From: Strongylocentrotus pallidus
Taxonomy: Eukaryota > Echinodermata > Echinoidea > Camarodonta > Strongylocentrotidae
Assembly: GCA_030265145.1 (NCBI GenBank)
Contig: JARBES010000124.1
Span: forward strand, 4,967,962-5,020,118
Reading direction: 5' to 3'
Length of the DNA: 52,157 nt
A model generated the notes under the pieces. The model ran no database searches. It was given only the letters and a program-made list of their open reading frames with translations, and was not told the origin of the DNA. Positions 12,301 to 23,100 of this stretch are shown in pieces. Within the stretch, counting starts at the first letter, position 1. Each line of letters opens with the position of its first letter. The position numbers were made by a program, and so were the translations under genes.

Positions 12301-13501
12301 GTTCTTTTTCCCTTCTCATATTTATTTTTCAGGTGAAGATGCTTCGTCAGATTGTCTTAGCTGGCCTTGGACACCATGTAGCAAAGTAAATGTTCTCTTT
12401 CTTGTAATTTGATCCTTGATTCTTTGAAAGGGATCCAGTCTTTTGTATCCAGACAATTTGCTGTGTAATAACATATCAAAATATTAGTTGATGTATACTA
12501 TTGTAGAATTTAATTCTAATTTTTTTTCTTTTTTTTCTGGATATGCAAATATGTGAACTAGAAAAATTAAATAGTGTATGAAGCTACATTTACATGCAAC
12601 CCCATTATGATCCCTTTAATGAAACCCACAATTTTCTTTTTTACTATCAGACGTATGTCATCTAATCAGGAGGGCTTCGAGCGAGGAGGTTATCATAGTG
12701 TGGGCATAGAGGGAGCTGCTTTCATCCACCCCAACTCTGCTCTTTTCAAGACGATGCCGGACTATGTTGTCTATCAGGAGATCATCGAGACCACTAAGCC
12801 TTACATGAGAGGTCAGTTTTGTTATAGTTTATCATGAATGTTGATAATAATAAAAATAATTAGATCAATTTATACAGCCCAGCTACTATATAAATATACT
12901 CTACTGCGCTGTGATGAAAATAAAACTCTTAACAGTGCTACTTTACAAAGACACAATTTAGAAAAAAAGCTCCTGAAAACAAATGCGTCTTCAACAAAAC
13001 TCTGAAGATAGCAACAGATGACATGATAAGAACTGCATTGTAGAAGAAACTGCCTGAATCTAATTCTGAGTTGTTGCGCAATAGATTGATGGTTTGGATA
13101 CGCAAGGTGTGGACAAAACCACAATAATGTGTTTGAAATGACAGTCACTGACATCATGTGTTCTGTTGTTTGACACATGTTTGGGACAGCCAGCTTGATT
13201 TTCTAATCTTTCTTTTCTGATTGCTCACCTGTTTTATATTTTTAATCAAGGCTATGTGGCATTATATATGATTTATTTGCAGTATTGAACAGTCTCTGTA
13301 AGTTTGGTTTGAATCTGTGAAATTTGTTTCACTATATATTCTTCCTTCTTCATATTATTTCAGGTGTTACTGCCGTTGAAAGAGAGTGGTTACCAGTTCT
13401 CTTTCCTAATCTCTGTACCTTCTCCAAGCCTCTTGAAGAACCCTCCCCTTCGTACCATTCTTCCTCAGGGACAGTAAAATGTCACATGACCTGTACATTC
13501 G
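1..13501 (+). CDS. DHX37: DHX37, DEAH-box RNA helicase, contig 1 copy (5' and 3' incomplete)
   Basis: Twenty-three GT-AG exons translate in one frame into a protein that follows human DHX37 almost residue for residue through the helicase core. The family (yeast Dhr1) is a nucleolar ATPase that unwinds U3 snoRNA from pre-18S rRNA during small-subunit assembly. All DEAH motifs are visible: I (GETGSGKTT), Ia (TEPRRVAA), II (DEAH), III (SAT), V ([12 protein letters not shown]) and VI (QRAGRAGR). The visible exons sum to 2764 bases. The first roughly 150 residues of the family lie before base 1. The last four exons are missing because the contig ends at a gap; they are found in the next contig. 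Exon coordinates are in the four domain entries below. Identification is very secure; the claim that this is an allele of the downstream copy is inference. Confidence 0.95.
349..1455 (+). other. DHX37 intron between acidic exon and motif I exon
   Basis: No convincing coding sequence. Bases about 366-478 match a repeat seen again at 10397-10595: a TTA-rich microsatellite followed by a segment containing AAAGCGCTCATGTC and an ACTCCTG-type motif. Bases 1221-1250 are an (ATTCA)n run followed by GTTTATTCAA, which looks like the reverse complement of a retroposon 3' tail. A 14-base A-run lies near 1109. The rest is AT-rich with nothing I recognise. Confidence 0.5.
366..478 (-). repeat. TTA-tailed short repeat, copy 1
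   Basis: A TTA-type microsatellite followed by a block containing AAAGCGCTCATGTC, a CACTCCTG motif and CCCTAGCTTTAG. The same order recurs at 10397-10595. On the - strand the microsatellite would be the 3' tail, which suggests a SINE or retroposon end. Confidence 0.5.
1456..3745 (+). CDS. DHX37: DHX37 RecA1 domain exons (motifs I to III)
   Basis: Exons: 1456-1604, 1938-2027, 2439-2535, 2991-3104, 3644-3745. The first carries the Walker A P-loop GETGSGKTT; the second motif Ia TEPRRVAA; the third VVSYQIRY and the motif Ib region [10 protein letters not shown]; the fourth the Walker B/DEAH box in [10 protein letters not shown]; the fifth motif III in [12 protein letters not shown]. This is the ATP-binding half of the motor, and all catalytic residues expected of an active DEAH helicase are intact. 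Splice phases join without a break. The whole segment exists only in contig 1, since contig 2 starts just downstream of it. The intron at 2536-2990 holds a degenerate telomere-like CCCTAA tract. Confidence 0.95.
2695..2870. repeat. Degenerate telomere-like CCCTAA tract in DHX37 intron
   Basis: Many interrupted CTAACCCTAA-type hexamers within about 170 bases. Shorter tracts of the same kind occur at 21262-21346 (as TTAGGG), 30700-30735, 35975-36045 with its allele at 44035-44095, and 48605-48650. They are too impure to be functional telomere. Confidence 0.6.
3783..3975 (+). repeat. SINE body fragment
   Basis: Contains the GGGTACCTGG, GTGTGCACTG and CCAATGACCAGG-type blocks found in the bodies of the tRNA-headed SINEs at 13705 and 24078. 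The tRNA-derived head is missing, so this is a 5'-truncated relic in the intron after the motif III exon. Confidence 0.5.
4171..7096 (+). CDS. DHX37: DHX37 RecA2 domain exons with acidic linker
   Basis: Exons: 4171-4254, 4629-4728, 4881-5046, 5522-5636, 6122-6322, 6972-7096. The first two encode [17 protein letters not shown] and the motif IV region [13 protein letters not shown]. The next two form a charged, low-complexity insertion ([14 protein letters not shown], then an Asp/Glu-rich run) typical of DHX37 and poorly conserved. The last two carry motif V ([19 protein letters not shown]) and motif VI ([17 protein letters not shown]) with the arginine fingers. The same exons, identical in length and phase, recur at 14326-17119. 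Substitutions between the copies cluster in the linker. Confidence 0.95.
4590..4628 (+). repeat. CT microsatellite forming a splice polypyrimidine tract
   Basis: A (TC)n run followed by T8 reaches directly into the acceptor AG at 4627-4628 of the DHX37 motif IV exon. The other allele (about 14695-14716) has a shorter, more interrupted tract at the same place. Confidence 0.75.
6455..6611 (+). mobile_element. 3' end of a non-LTR retroposon, contig 1 only
   Basis: AT-rich segment ending in AATAAAAACCATTC and an (ACT)n tail, the form expected of a 5'-truncated LINE 3' end. The other allele lacks it at the matching intron position (about 16440-16660) and instead carries unrelated inserted sequence. 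Confidence 0.5.
7487..13501 (+). CDS. DHX37: DHX37 winged-helix, ratchet and OB-fold region exons
   Basis: Exons: 7487-7583, 8122-8187, 8414-8492, 8900-9045, 9767-9811, 10202-10264, 11172-11328, 11851-11918, 12333-12385, 12651-12811, 13364-13501. They begin with the LFSSAVF...[17 protein letters not shown] segment (winged helix), pass through the ratchet-like region ([20 protein letters not shown]), a 45-base microexon ([15 protein letters not shown]), and the [20 protein letters not shown] exon, and end in the OB-fold-like region with [10 protein letters not shown] and [15 protein letters not shown]. Residue order matches human DHX37 throughout. The exon at 11172 has extra partial copies upstream in its intron. 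The protein stops at 13501 only because the contig ends before the next exon. Confidence 0.93.
7851..7996. mobile_element. Palindromic MITE, GGGCC..TTTCA family, copy 1
   Basis: About 146 bases with imperfect terminal inverted repeats (GGACCTATTTCTCA at the left, TGTGAAATGGGGCC at the right) and an internal ATGACAAATGACA stretch with its inverted partner. A reverse-oriented relative lies at 39388-39535. Absent from the matching contig 2 intron. Confidence 0.7.
9533..9728. mobile_element. MITE with TTAAAGCCC-type ends, copy 1
   Basis: About 196 bases, starting TTAAAAGCC and ending GGGGCTTTAA, closely similar to the elements at 40101-40285 and 45631-45828. The contig 2 intron has a plain TTTAATG at this position and no element, consistent with insertion at TTAA. 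It lies upstream of the 45-base microexon at 9767. Confidence 0.75.
10397..10595 (-). repeat. TTA-tailed short repeat, copy 2 (contig 1 only)
   Basis: Starts with a (TAA)n run, then AAAGCGCTCATGTC and CACTCCTGG as in the copy near 366-478. The matching contig 2 intron (about 21060-21180) lacks it. It abuts the oldest partial exon copy beginning near 10595. Confidence 0.5.
10595..11135 (+). pseudogene. Two partial tandem copies of the DHX37 [12 protein letters not shown] exon
   Basis: The copy at 10995-11130 repeats the acceptor (TTCTTCCCTAG) and about 125 bases of the real exon (11172-11328), reading [19 protein letters not shown] to VEIRNH and then a stop, with no donor. The start-to-start distance is 177 bases. 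An older copy is split into about 10595-10650 (GGAGACTTGATGGTGTTGCT) and about 10860-10915 (TGTGCCTTATGTGATCTCAG) by an inserted AT-rich segment. These are non-coding relics of a host exon. If spliced in, they would truncate the helicase. Confidence 0.85.
10655..10857 (+). mobile_element. Retroposon 3' end inserted inside the older exon copy
   Basis: An AT-rich segment ending in CAATAAACTGAAATGAATG separates the two halves of the older exon copy. The polyadenylation-like ending resembles the end at about 51700-51805 (AAATAAAAGAATTGAACTG). It must be younger than the exon duplication it interrupts. Confidence 0.5.
11480..11645 (+). mobile_element. tRNA-derived SINE family 1, internally deleted copy, contig 1 only
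   Basis: Begins GGCGGGATAGCTCAGTCGGT (A box) and runs straight into TTCGAAACCAAGGCGATG, so the middle of the tRNA head has been lost. The body (GGTAAGGCATTAATCCTCA, CCAGGTCCCTCGGAG, CTTAGCAGTCAGGTAAAATA) is shared with 19421-19649, 28371-28540 and 42975-43182. The contig 2 allele has no insert near 21958. Confidence 0.8.
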
Positions 13502-13704
13502 GTAAGCAGAAACCATTTTTGTATGATATTGCCAAAACATATTTCTTACTGTATCACCAAAAGTTTTCTTTTCTGTATACTTCATATTTTCTGAAACTAT
13601 GCATGAAGACAATATATCAGAAAAATGCCCTTAAAATGTGCTTATCACCACTTAAATTGTTCTCAACAGTGTTGTATCTGCTTTTGTTCTTAAGCACATA
13701 GAGT

Positions 13705-14033
13705 TTTCGTAATCAAGTGGTTTAAGCACTTGCCTTGAAATTCAAAAAAATTCTGGGTTGATCCTCGACACGGCATCAATGTCCTTTGGTGAGACATTAA
13801 TCTACATTTGCCACTCCATACCAAGGAGAGAAATGGGGACCTGGTAGAATGACAAAAGCCTTTGTGTTAGTTATTGCCATATGCCCTCACAGTGACCATA
13901 TGGTTTGAATACTCCCAAAGGGAGGGGAGATGGTGCACATTGTGCCTGAATATATCCGATGACGGGGGTAATAATATCTGTAAAGCGATTAGAGACGATT
14001 TTTGTACTAAGCGCTATATAAATCCAGATTACA
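13705..14033 (+). mobile_element. tRNA-derived SINE family 2, contig 1 copy
   Basis: Same element and position as 24078-24410 in contig 2, so the insertion predates the split of the two alleles. The head here is more decayed (AAGTGGTTTAAGCACTTGCC, then GGGTTGATCC as a weak B box). The body includes GCCACTCCATACC, GGGGACCTGGTAGAATGAC and GCGCTATATAAATCCAG. Confidence 0.8.
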
Positions 14034-14108
14034 GGGCGCGACAAACCCGCTTGCCCGACGTCCCGGGGCAACCAAATTGAGCCGTCGGGCAAGTAAATCA
14101 AATTATCA
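14034..14108. mobile_element. Transposon-like GC-rich hairpin at the contig 1 end
   Basis: Directly after the SINE end the contig switches to ACAGGGCGCGACAAACCCGC and a stem of CTTGCCCGACG facing CGTCGGGCAAG (about 14050-14097). The other allele continues with ordinary intron sequence. It looks like the edge of an inserted element on which the assembler stopped. Confidence 0.5.
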
Positions 14109-14208
14109 NNNNNNNNNNNNNNNNNNNNNNNNNNNNNNNNNNNNNNNNNNNNNNNNNNNNNNNNNNNNNNNNNNNNNNNNNNNNNNNNNNNNNNNNNNNN
14201 NNNNNNNN
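14109..14208. other. Assembly gap of exactly 100 N joining two overlapping contigs
   Basis: A run of exactly 100 N, the usual placeholder for a gap of unknown size. Sequence left of it corresponds to an intron whose other copy lies around 24080-24410; sequence right of it corresponds to about 4060 onward. The join therefore steps back about 10 kb within the same gene. Confidence 0.98.
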
Positions 14209-14325
14209 AAATTGCACAGAGTTTTGTTCATGGGTTGGGATGGAATTAGCCCTCAGCTCTAGAATTTTGTGAAGAGGCTTTCAAATCCAAAAACAAGGCT
14301 GAAAATCTTTTTTCTTCTTCTAAAG

Positions 14326-17119
14326 GTTGAATCTCGCCAGTTTCCAGTGACTATTCATTTCAACAAGCGCACCCCTGTAGAAGATTACATCACTGAAGTA
14401 CATCGAAAGGTAAGAATCTACAAAGAAAGTAGACATTGCACAAAGTCATCAAGTTTACCACAAATTCTTCATGGATTGTCCAGTTCTGTTATGTCTTTTT
14501 CTTTTCTATCATTTTGGATATGGCAAAAATGAATTGACAGCATGACCCCAGTATTTGAAATGTAAATATTCAGTGACGAAATTAAAAAGAAAAAAAATAT
14601 ATTAAGAAGAGGCATGTTTACAGTGAGATATATGTAGAAAAAATGTATGGAATGATGGAAATCAATGATTTTGCCATCAACATTTTCTACCATCTCTTTC
14701 TCTCTCTTCTTTTCAGGTCTTAAAAATTCACCGGACGTTGCCACCAGGGGGCATCCTTGTCTTTGTTACCGGTCAACATGAGGTCAACACACTTTGCCGT
14801 AAATTCAAGGCTGTGGGTAAGAGGAACATTTCGCATTACAAGAAACCAGTTCAATCATCTAATTAGTTACTTACTTATTTTCGTTAATCAGTGATTATTT
14901 TGATGATCTTGCACTCTGTACATAATACACCAGTTGACTGCACTGCACAAGAGCACCTTGCCAGACATTTCAACCTTGACGTTATATCCTGACTGATGGA
15001 TCCTGTCAAGTATCGACGTTGAAGTAGAAGTAGATGTTAGAAATTAAAGTTTATTTTACATTATTTCATCATTTCAATTACTGTGATATCTTTTTATAGG
15101 GAGGAGAACAGGTCCTAAGAGAGAGCCTGATACAACAGGTACAGGTCCTAAGGAAGACCAGGACCCAGCTGAAGACCAGGAACCAGTTCAAGAAGATCTC
15201 AAAAAGGCGGAAGAAGAGAAGAAGGCTTTCAAGAAATGGAAACTACCCAAGATCAGTTTGGACAGGTTTGTCAGTCTTCTTCTATTAAACCTGGTCAAGA
15301 CGAGAATTTTTAAAGGGATAAATAGATCAATTGCTCTGCTTCAAATTGACAACACTGGTATATTACCCTCATTGAATGATTTTGTAAAATGAAAGGTCTT
15401 GTATCTTTTCTAAAAAAAGTGTGTCAGTGGAAAAATTTGAATTTGTTAAAGTTTAATATGTTATTTGCTCTTTCACATGTAATTCTATACGGTAATACAA
15501 CAAAAATGGGCACAGTGTATACAACAATTCATATCTCCTGCTCATGCTTCTGCTATAATTCTTTTGCTTTGAACCAACCCAATAAATGATTATTCAACTG
15601 GAATATAGTTAGTTTGATTTTGAGCATTTACAATATTTCTGTATGTCGTTCATCTGCTACTTTTACAGTTACTCAGCCCAGCCCCGTGATGTGGAGAATG
15701 ATGTCGATGATGAAGTGGATGGCGACGTCGACAGTGATGACCAGTCAGAGGAAGAAATCGAAGATGAAGTTAAAGATGAAGAGGTACGTACAAACAATAT
15801 AATACTTTTTCTTACATTGACATTTGTGTATGCACTATAGTCCTAATACAAAAGCAGACAGTGATGAAAGTTTGATGTCTTAACTGTGTCCACTTTTTGT
15901 TAAGTTACCATGTGCCTTCTTTCAGGGTTTTTAATAGGAAAATAAAACAGTAAATCATTTAAATGAAATGTTGAATAGTTCAATATTACTGTTTTCTGTA
16001 CACAAATTATCTACTTTTAACATATTATTTACAGCTTCGGTCCATTTACATTTTTAGTTGCATGATTATTTGCAAGAAGAGTGAAACAATATAACAAAAG
16101 TAAACATTGTCGCCATTTAAACAAAAAAATTAACTTTTCAATTTAGTCTTGTAACAGAAGTGAGAGCTTGTCCTTGAAAACAAAAAAATGTGCTACTTTT
16201 CATCAACAACAGGAGAAGGTCCTGGACTCAGAAGCTGCAGAGGACCAGGTCCCAATGCATGTCCTTCCCATGTACTCCCTGCTGGCCCCTCACAGACAGG
16301 CCCAGGTCTTCCAACCAGCTCCAGAGGGCAGCAGAATGGTCGTTGTGGCAACCAACGTGGCGGAAACCTCCCTCACTATCCCTGGCATCAAATATGTTGT
16401 AGACACTGGCAGGGTATGTCAAGTTATATTTGTATGATGTTATATAATTACGAGTTTGATTTTGGAGTATGTAGGTCAAAGGTGAAAGGTCATAGCTCTT
16501 GAAATATGCGAAAATACCTGATTATATATGCGAAAATGTGGTTAACTTCCTTGCCTAGTAATATAATAGTATAGTCTAATGGAGGTAACTTGTTTTGACA
16601 TATATAGGCCATTTGTACCCTGCGAGGGGATGCTACGCTTTGCGTTGACTTGTTATGATGGTATTAGCGAATCTATCTTGACAATGTATGTATGCATTAA
16701 GAAATTTGTCTGAATTTCATCATAGATACGTTGAATCACCGTGTAAGCCAATATTTTCACCTACAGAGTTTTTCATAGATGTCACAGGAAATAGACCTTT
16801 TTTGGGTGAATTGTTGTTTTTGCAATAAATAACACAGACTACTTACAGCTATTCACAAAATTCACAAAAAGAAAAAAGGCTTATTCACTAGAACCCTGCC
16901 TTATAATTTATTTATATAAACATTTGTTCAGTGTATGTATGCCTTCGCAAACCGTTATTCCTTATATTGTCTGTTTGCCGAACTTGTCTTATAGGTCAAA
17001 AGGCGTTTCTACGACAAGGTCACAGGTGTATCCTCCTTCAAGGTTGACTGGACATCTAAGGCCTCGGGCAATCAGAGAGCAGGGAGAGCTGGTAGGACGG
17101 AACCTGGACACTGCTACAG
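14326..17119 (+). CDS. DHX37: DHX37 RecA2 exons, second allele
   Basis: Exons: 14326-14409, 14717-14816, 15100-15265, 15669-15783, 16213-16413, 16995-17119. Motifs IV, V and VI are intact. Compared with contig 1 the third exon reads [20 protein letters not shown] instead of [20 protein letters not shown], and the fourth has RDV for HDV and EEEIEDE for EEELEDE, so the disordered linker tolerates change while the motifs do not. EKVLD replaces EKILD and QPAPEGSR replaces QPTPEGTR in the fifth. Introns align but carry separate insertions (14903-15033 and about 16455-16650 here; about 6350-6611 in the other copy). Confidence 0.93.
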
Positions 17120-20100
17120 GTAACTACAGTGATAATGACATTGATAGCTGACATTGAAAATGGCAATGGTGGTTAGCATCGACATTTATAAGGTGGCAGG
17201 GACAATGACAATTTCATTTGAAAATGACATAACAATTCTATAAATATCATTGCCAAGGATTTTTTTATCAGTGACTTTGCATAATGACCTTTAATTTATA
17301 TTATTATTATTTTTATCTTTTTTAGGGGGGGGGGTGTTCACCCTCAGTATGGTATAGAAGATAATTAAAAACATACCTCTATCATGGTTGTGTAGATAGT
17401 GATTAATGAAAATCCATTAAACAATCATTTGAAGTTTACGTATGATTCTATGTGAAGAAATGCTGTTCATACACACATAGCCATATCTTTCATCAAAATA
17501 ATGTAAATTACCACGTCTTTATTCTAAAAGATAGATGACATCTTTCTAGGAAATTTTGTATGCCATCTTGTTATATGTCATCAGTCTTCAAATCTCATTT
17601 AACCCAATGGCAAACATCATTAAATTGATCATTTAATCTGTTCATTGGTCTTGATAATCCTTTCTTTCTGGTCAGGTTGTTTTCATCCGCTGTCTTTGCT
17701 AATGACTTTGAGACCTTTGACCCCCCTGAGATTACTAGGAGACCTGTCGAGGACCTCATCCTGCAGATGAAAGTAAGGATATTACTGTTGTTCTTCATTT
17801 ATTTACATTTCTTCTTGCTGGATGTACATCATCCCGCTGATATAGATAGTTTCCAAGTTTTATTTTAATTGTTTGAATGATTTGGAATTGAAAATGATTT
17901 GAATTGAATTGTGTTGAAGTGAAATTACACATTTTTATTGCAAGGATAGCTGCAGAATTATATCAGTGGATTATATATTGTCGACTCAAATGGATTTACA
18001 GGTGATTCAGAATGACTTTTAAAGAGGTTTTCTAGACCTATTATTACATTTTCACAAGTCCAGATTAGCTTTACATGAATGCAAGACTGAATGAGCATAA
18101 GTAGGTATCATTAAAGGTCATTTCATTATTTGAACTAAACTCACTGTGAAATATTCTTTTCATGATAGAAACAATCATGGAGCACATCCATCTCTTTAAG
18201 AGCAGTTATCAAAAGTTTAAAGAGATCTCTCTGCTTTGCTGACAATGTTATTCAAACAAGCATCATTTCAAAATATGCTTTCCATGAACTGGTCTATCCA
18301 GAGTACACTGTGTTGTATTGAGTAAAACCAAAGTTCATATAGGTCATACGTTCTTCTTTCTGTTTTCCTTTTTAGGATATGGGCATAGACAAGGTCGTGA
18401 ACTTTCCTTTCCCAACATGTCCAGATGAAGAGAGTTTGAAGGTAAGCTAGGAATTATTAAGCATCTTAACCCTTCCTTGCCAAGGACCACAAATCCTACT
18501 CCAGAATCTGAGTGTTACACCATGTCAGAAAGTTACATTTATGTTGATTTGTATACCCAAAGAATAAACTTCAAGCCAACTTATCAATTACCGGTAATGA
18601 TAGTGTTGAAGTTTAAAAAAAAAAAAATCATTTATGACAATTATCCAAAAATGTGGTGGTCCATATGGGTTAGAATACTTTGTTTCTGTTTTCAATTTTC
18701 ATTTACATTTTCTTTAAAAATGAATGTATTTCAAGATTGTAAAACTGATGGTAATGGTTCAACTTGTTCCATGCAATGTGATTATTTATCATAGGATGTT
18801 TTAAGTCTAATGACCCCCTCTCCCTGTGCCACAGAGTGCACTGAAATGCTGATACCTCTTAATATCTTTGTAAAATTCAACATGTGTTTGATATCTTATT
18901 TGCAATACTTTTTATTTGATAGGCTGCAGAAAGGTTGCTGATCTCCCTAGGTGCATTAGAACAACCTCCCAAGCCAAAGAGATTCAGAGATATGAAGAAA
19001 GGTAAACAGCACTTTTGATTTGGAGATTCATTGAGTTTCCTCTCTTTATGATAAAGGCATGGTAGTTTTGGGAGTACCGATAAAAGTAGAAGTAAATTGT
19101 GTAATAAGATGTAATTTATCTAGTTTTAGACAGGAAAAGAAAATACTGTTAGATTGAAAGTCAGACTAGTACTTAAGTGATATAGTTGTGATTACTTAGG
19201 TGATATAGTTGTTATGGAGAGTTGGTGGCTGCACATTTACATGCACATCCAAATTGCAGCCTTAGATACATTAAAAGCAACATTTGACAACATTCCAATT
19301 TGCTTTCTCCATTTACTGTCATTTTAAGTGGTATATTACATATATTCTCTATTATAAACAGCTTTTGTGGTTTTACGTTTCATTAACTATGGATATAAAA
19401 TATGTTGGTATTGCATATTGAGGAGGCGCGATAGCTCAGTTGGTAGAGCAGTGGTCTCGTAATCCGTTGACCCGGTTCAAAAACAAGGCGATGCGCTAGT
19501 GCCCTTTGGTAAGGCATTAATCCTCATTACCAGGTCCCTCGGAGAGGACCTAAAGCTGCCGGTCGTCTGATTGCTTACTAACAAGCATTTATGCTTTCTT
19601 AGCAGTCAGGTAAAATAACCACCACTAAACTAAACTAAAACTTAACTAAATATTGCTGCCAATAACTGTTTATTGATATCTCTTTTTGATATGGCACATG
19701 ACAGAATTCTTCAGTACAAGGATCACAGATGTTGGTCGAGCCATGGCGTGTTTGCCTGTAGCCCCCTGCTATGCTAAGATGATCTCTCTCGGTCAGCAGG
19801 AGGGATGTCTGCCCTATGTCATAGCTCTTGTATCAGCCCTCACAGTCAGAGTAAGTATCAGCATGCAGAGTCACAGTCAGGGATTTGTCTGCCCTATGCC
19901 ACATCACTTGTTTGGGTACTTACATTCTGGGTAAGCTACAGATATGAATAAAGGTTGAATAATTCATGAATCAGATGAATAAATCATATGAATATTCATA
20001 TTCATTCATATGCATAAGTCTTACACATAGAGAAGGATGTATGAAACAAAAGAAACAATTAATATGTGAATATATTAATTTACAAGTAAGCAAGATAAAA

Positions 20101-23100
20101 GAAGTTGTGACTTCTCATCCTACATGTATCAATAGGTAAAATAAATTTGGAATTCTTATTATTTTCTGGTCATCATAAATGAAGATCTAGCTCGCTGTGC
20201 TTATTAGAGAATTGAAAGCAATTTAAACCAATCTTCTTCAATTGCTTCATTGCTTCAGTTAATAACTTTGCTTTGCTGTATGAATTCAATACATGAAGTG
20301 CATTTAATGTATCAGGGATTGCATTGTTTGTGTCTATGTTTGACTCATTCAGGAAATCTTTGAGGAGAGCTCAATGCAAGGACACACAGATGCAGAGGTG
20401 AGTGGTCACTCAAATTTGAGGAAAATTCTTTTTTTGTGTGTTTATGATTAGTTGAGCATCATAAGTCTAAAGCAATAATTATAAAATAGAAGGAAAATAA
20501 TCTAAAATTATATTATTGATGTATCAGGTTTATTTCTTACTATTTTCCTAAGTGGTCTCTGAAATTTGATATACAAGCCATATTTTGATACAGAAAACTC
20601 TCATTCTTGGGGTAATAAACATGTAGTTTAACCTTCTACCACCAACCTTAAAATTAAATACCCTGTAGGCAGGAGTGAACGAAAGTTTGCCTACTAACTT
20701 TTAAGGTTGGTAAAAGCTTAAAATAAATCTTATGAGCCATTTGTTTTATCTTTATTTGACCATAAAATAAATCTATAGTGACATTCCATTAATCATATAA
20801 TGACCAAAAAAGGTATAGAGGCAATGATTAATTTTGTAATTGAGATACATTTTATGTCAATAAAAATTCAGTGAGCATGTAAATAACACAAATTAAAACA
20901 GTATGATTTTATGAGATCTGTGTATTTCTTGTATCCTTTCAGAAAGAAGCACACAGGAAGCTTCAAGCGAGAGTGGCACACAACAAAAAAATCTGGGCTG
21001 GAAAGGTATGTGATGGAACTTACTCTCTTTTCAAAACTATTATTGTTCTAGGTCCATATATGTACCAGCAAATACATAAAGTGTTTGTCATTAGCTTTTA
21101 CCACAGCCTGATGGAGACTTCCAATATGGTACAAGCATTAGGTAGACATTACCTATCAAATGATTTGAAACTTGAAACCTGATTCTATTTTGCTAGATAG
21201 CAAGAAGAGGTTAATTTAATGATGCTGCCATGACATTTGCTATGGGCTTTAAGTCTCCAGAAATGTAGGGTTAGAGTGAGGGTTGTGATAAGGCTTTTAG
21301 AGTTAATAGGTGTAGGGTTAGGGGCTAGTTTTAGGTTAATTGATGGTTCCAGGTTTGACATTGGTTTTGTTAATCATCAAAGAAGCAGGCAATGGAGTAA
21401 TAATCGCATGTGATGTATTATAACCTTTACATTTAACCTACCTGTAAATATGAAATTAACTAGCCATTTTACAAACCTTGCCTCCTGTAGGACGATAATG
21501 CTCTTCTAGGAGACGTGATGATGGGGGTTGTGACCCTGTGCTTCACATTGTCTCTGATACAAGGCTATGATGGAGATTAGAAACCATTAGATTAAAGGGT
21601 TTTATGTATGAATCTAATGTGAAAGTAACCAGTCCTTGCCCCACTGATTTTCTCCCCTAGGGTGACAATGCTCTTCTAGGAGACCTGATGGTGTTGTTGG
21701 GTGCGGTGGGTGCGTCTGAGTATGCTGGCTGCACCCCTGGCTTCTGTGCCTCACATGGTCTCAGATATAAGGCTATGGTGGAGATCAGAAAACTGAGGAG
21801 GCTTCTTACCAACGCAGGTAAGCTTCAAATCATTTTCCTATAAAACCAGAAACTTTTGATATGTTCATAAATTATGCAAGGGGTTCAAATTTTGTAAGTT
21901 GCGAAATCTTCTGCCGTTACAGTAGACCATAGAGGAAGAGAATTTGAAGATGTTAATGAGTATTAATCATGCAATTTGCTTTTGCAAGAAACTGGCTATA
22001 ATTTACTGAATAACTGATTATGTAATGATAATAATATGTGTGTATCATAAGACTTTTGAATCATCAAAATACAATAACAAAGTGTGAGAATCTTGCTGAG
22101 TGATGAAATCATTATGAAGCTCATTTTCATCCACTATCCTTTTTTTCTCTCAGTTAATTCTGTTGATTCGGACTGTGGAGTCTTCATGGATCCTAAGATG
22201 TCTCCACCCACTTCCACTCAGGTAATATGACCTATAGCTAGAGATGAAAGAATGCTTAAACGATAATTTATAAAGATATGTTGCTGACTATCATTGTCTT
22301 TAAAGATATAGACTATTTTGGATCCTCATGAACCTTTTTTTTTTCTTCATAAAATTCAACAATGGTTCATAGATTGTAGAGTTTGATGCTTTAAAAAAAA
22401 ACGGAAACAGGAACCAAAATCACAAACTTTCTTGTAAAATCTTATTTGAAAAAACATGGATGTAAAGTAAATTAGGTCACATATAATGAACCTCACCCCA
22501 TATAATTGATTTGGACTCTAAGCTTCATCTTACTGGTAATTGCCTTGTTCATTTGATTAACAAAACACTTGGTATCAATCTTAGATTGTCTCTCTTTTTC
22601 CCTTCTTATATTTATCTTCAGGTGAAGATGCTTCGTCAGATTGTCTTAGCTGGCCTTGGACACCATGTAGCAAAGTAAGTATTCTCTTTCATGAAATTCG
22701 GTCCGTGATTCATTGTAAAGGGGTTCAGATCTTGAGTATCCAGAAAAATGGGTATGTTATTACATCGCAAAATATTAGTTGATGTATACCACTATTGAAG
22801 AATTTAATTCTAAAAAATTCCTTATTTCTGTTTAAGAAGTATTGTGCCTCGACCAGTGGATATGCAAATATCATGCGAGTTTAAAAAAAACAATATTGTG
22901 TAAATCCACATGTACATGCTTACCCTATTATGATTCCTTTACTGAAACCCACAATTTTCTTTTCAACTATCAGACGTATGTCAGCTAATCAGGAGGGCTT
23001 CGAGCGAGGAGGTTATCAGAGTGTGGGCATAGAGGGAGCTGCTTTCATCCACCCCAACTCTGCTCTTTTCAAGACAATGCCGGACTATGTTGTCTATCAG

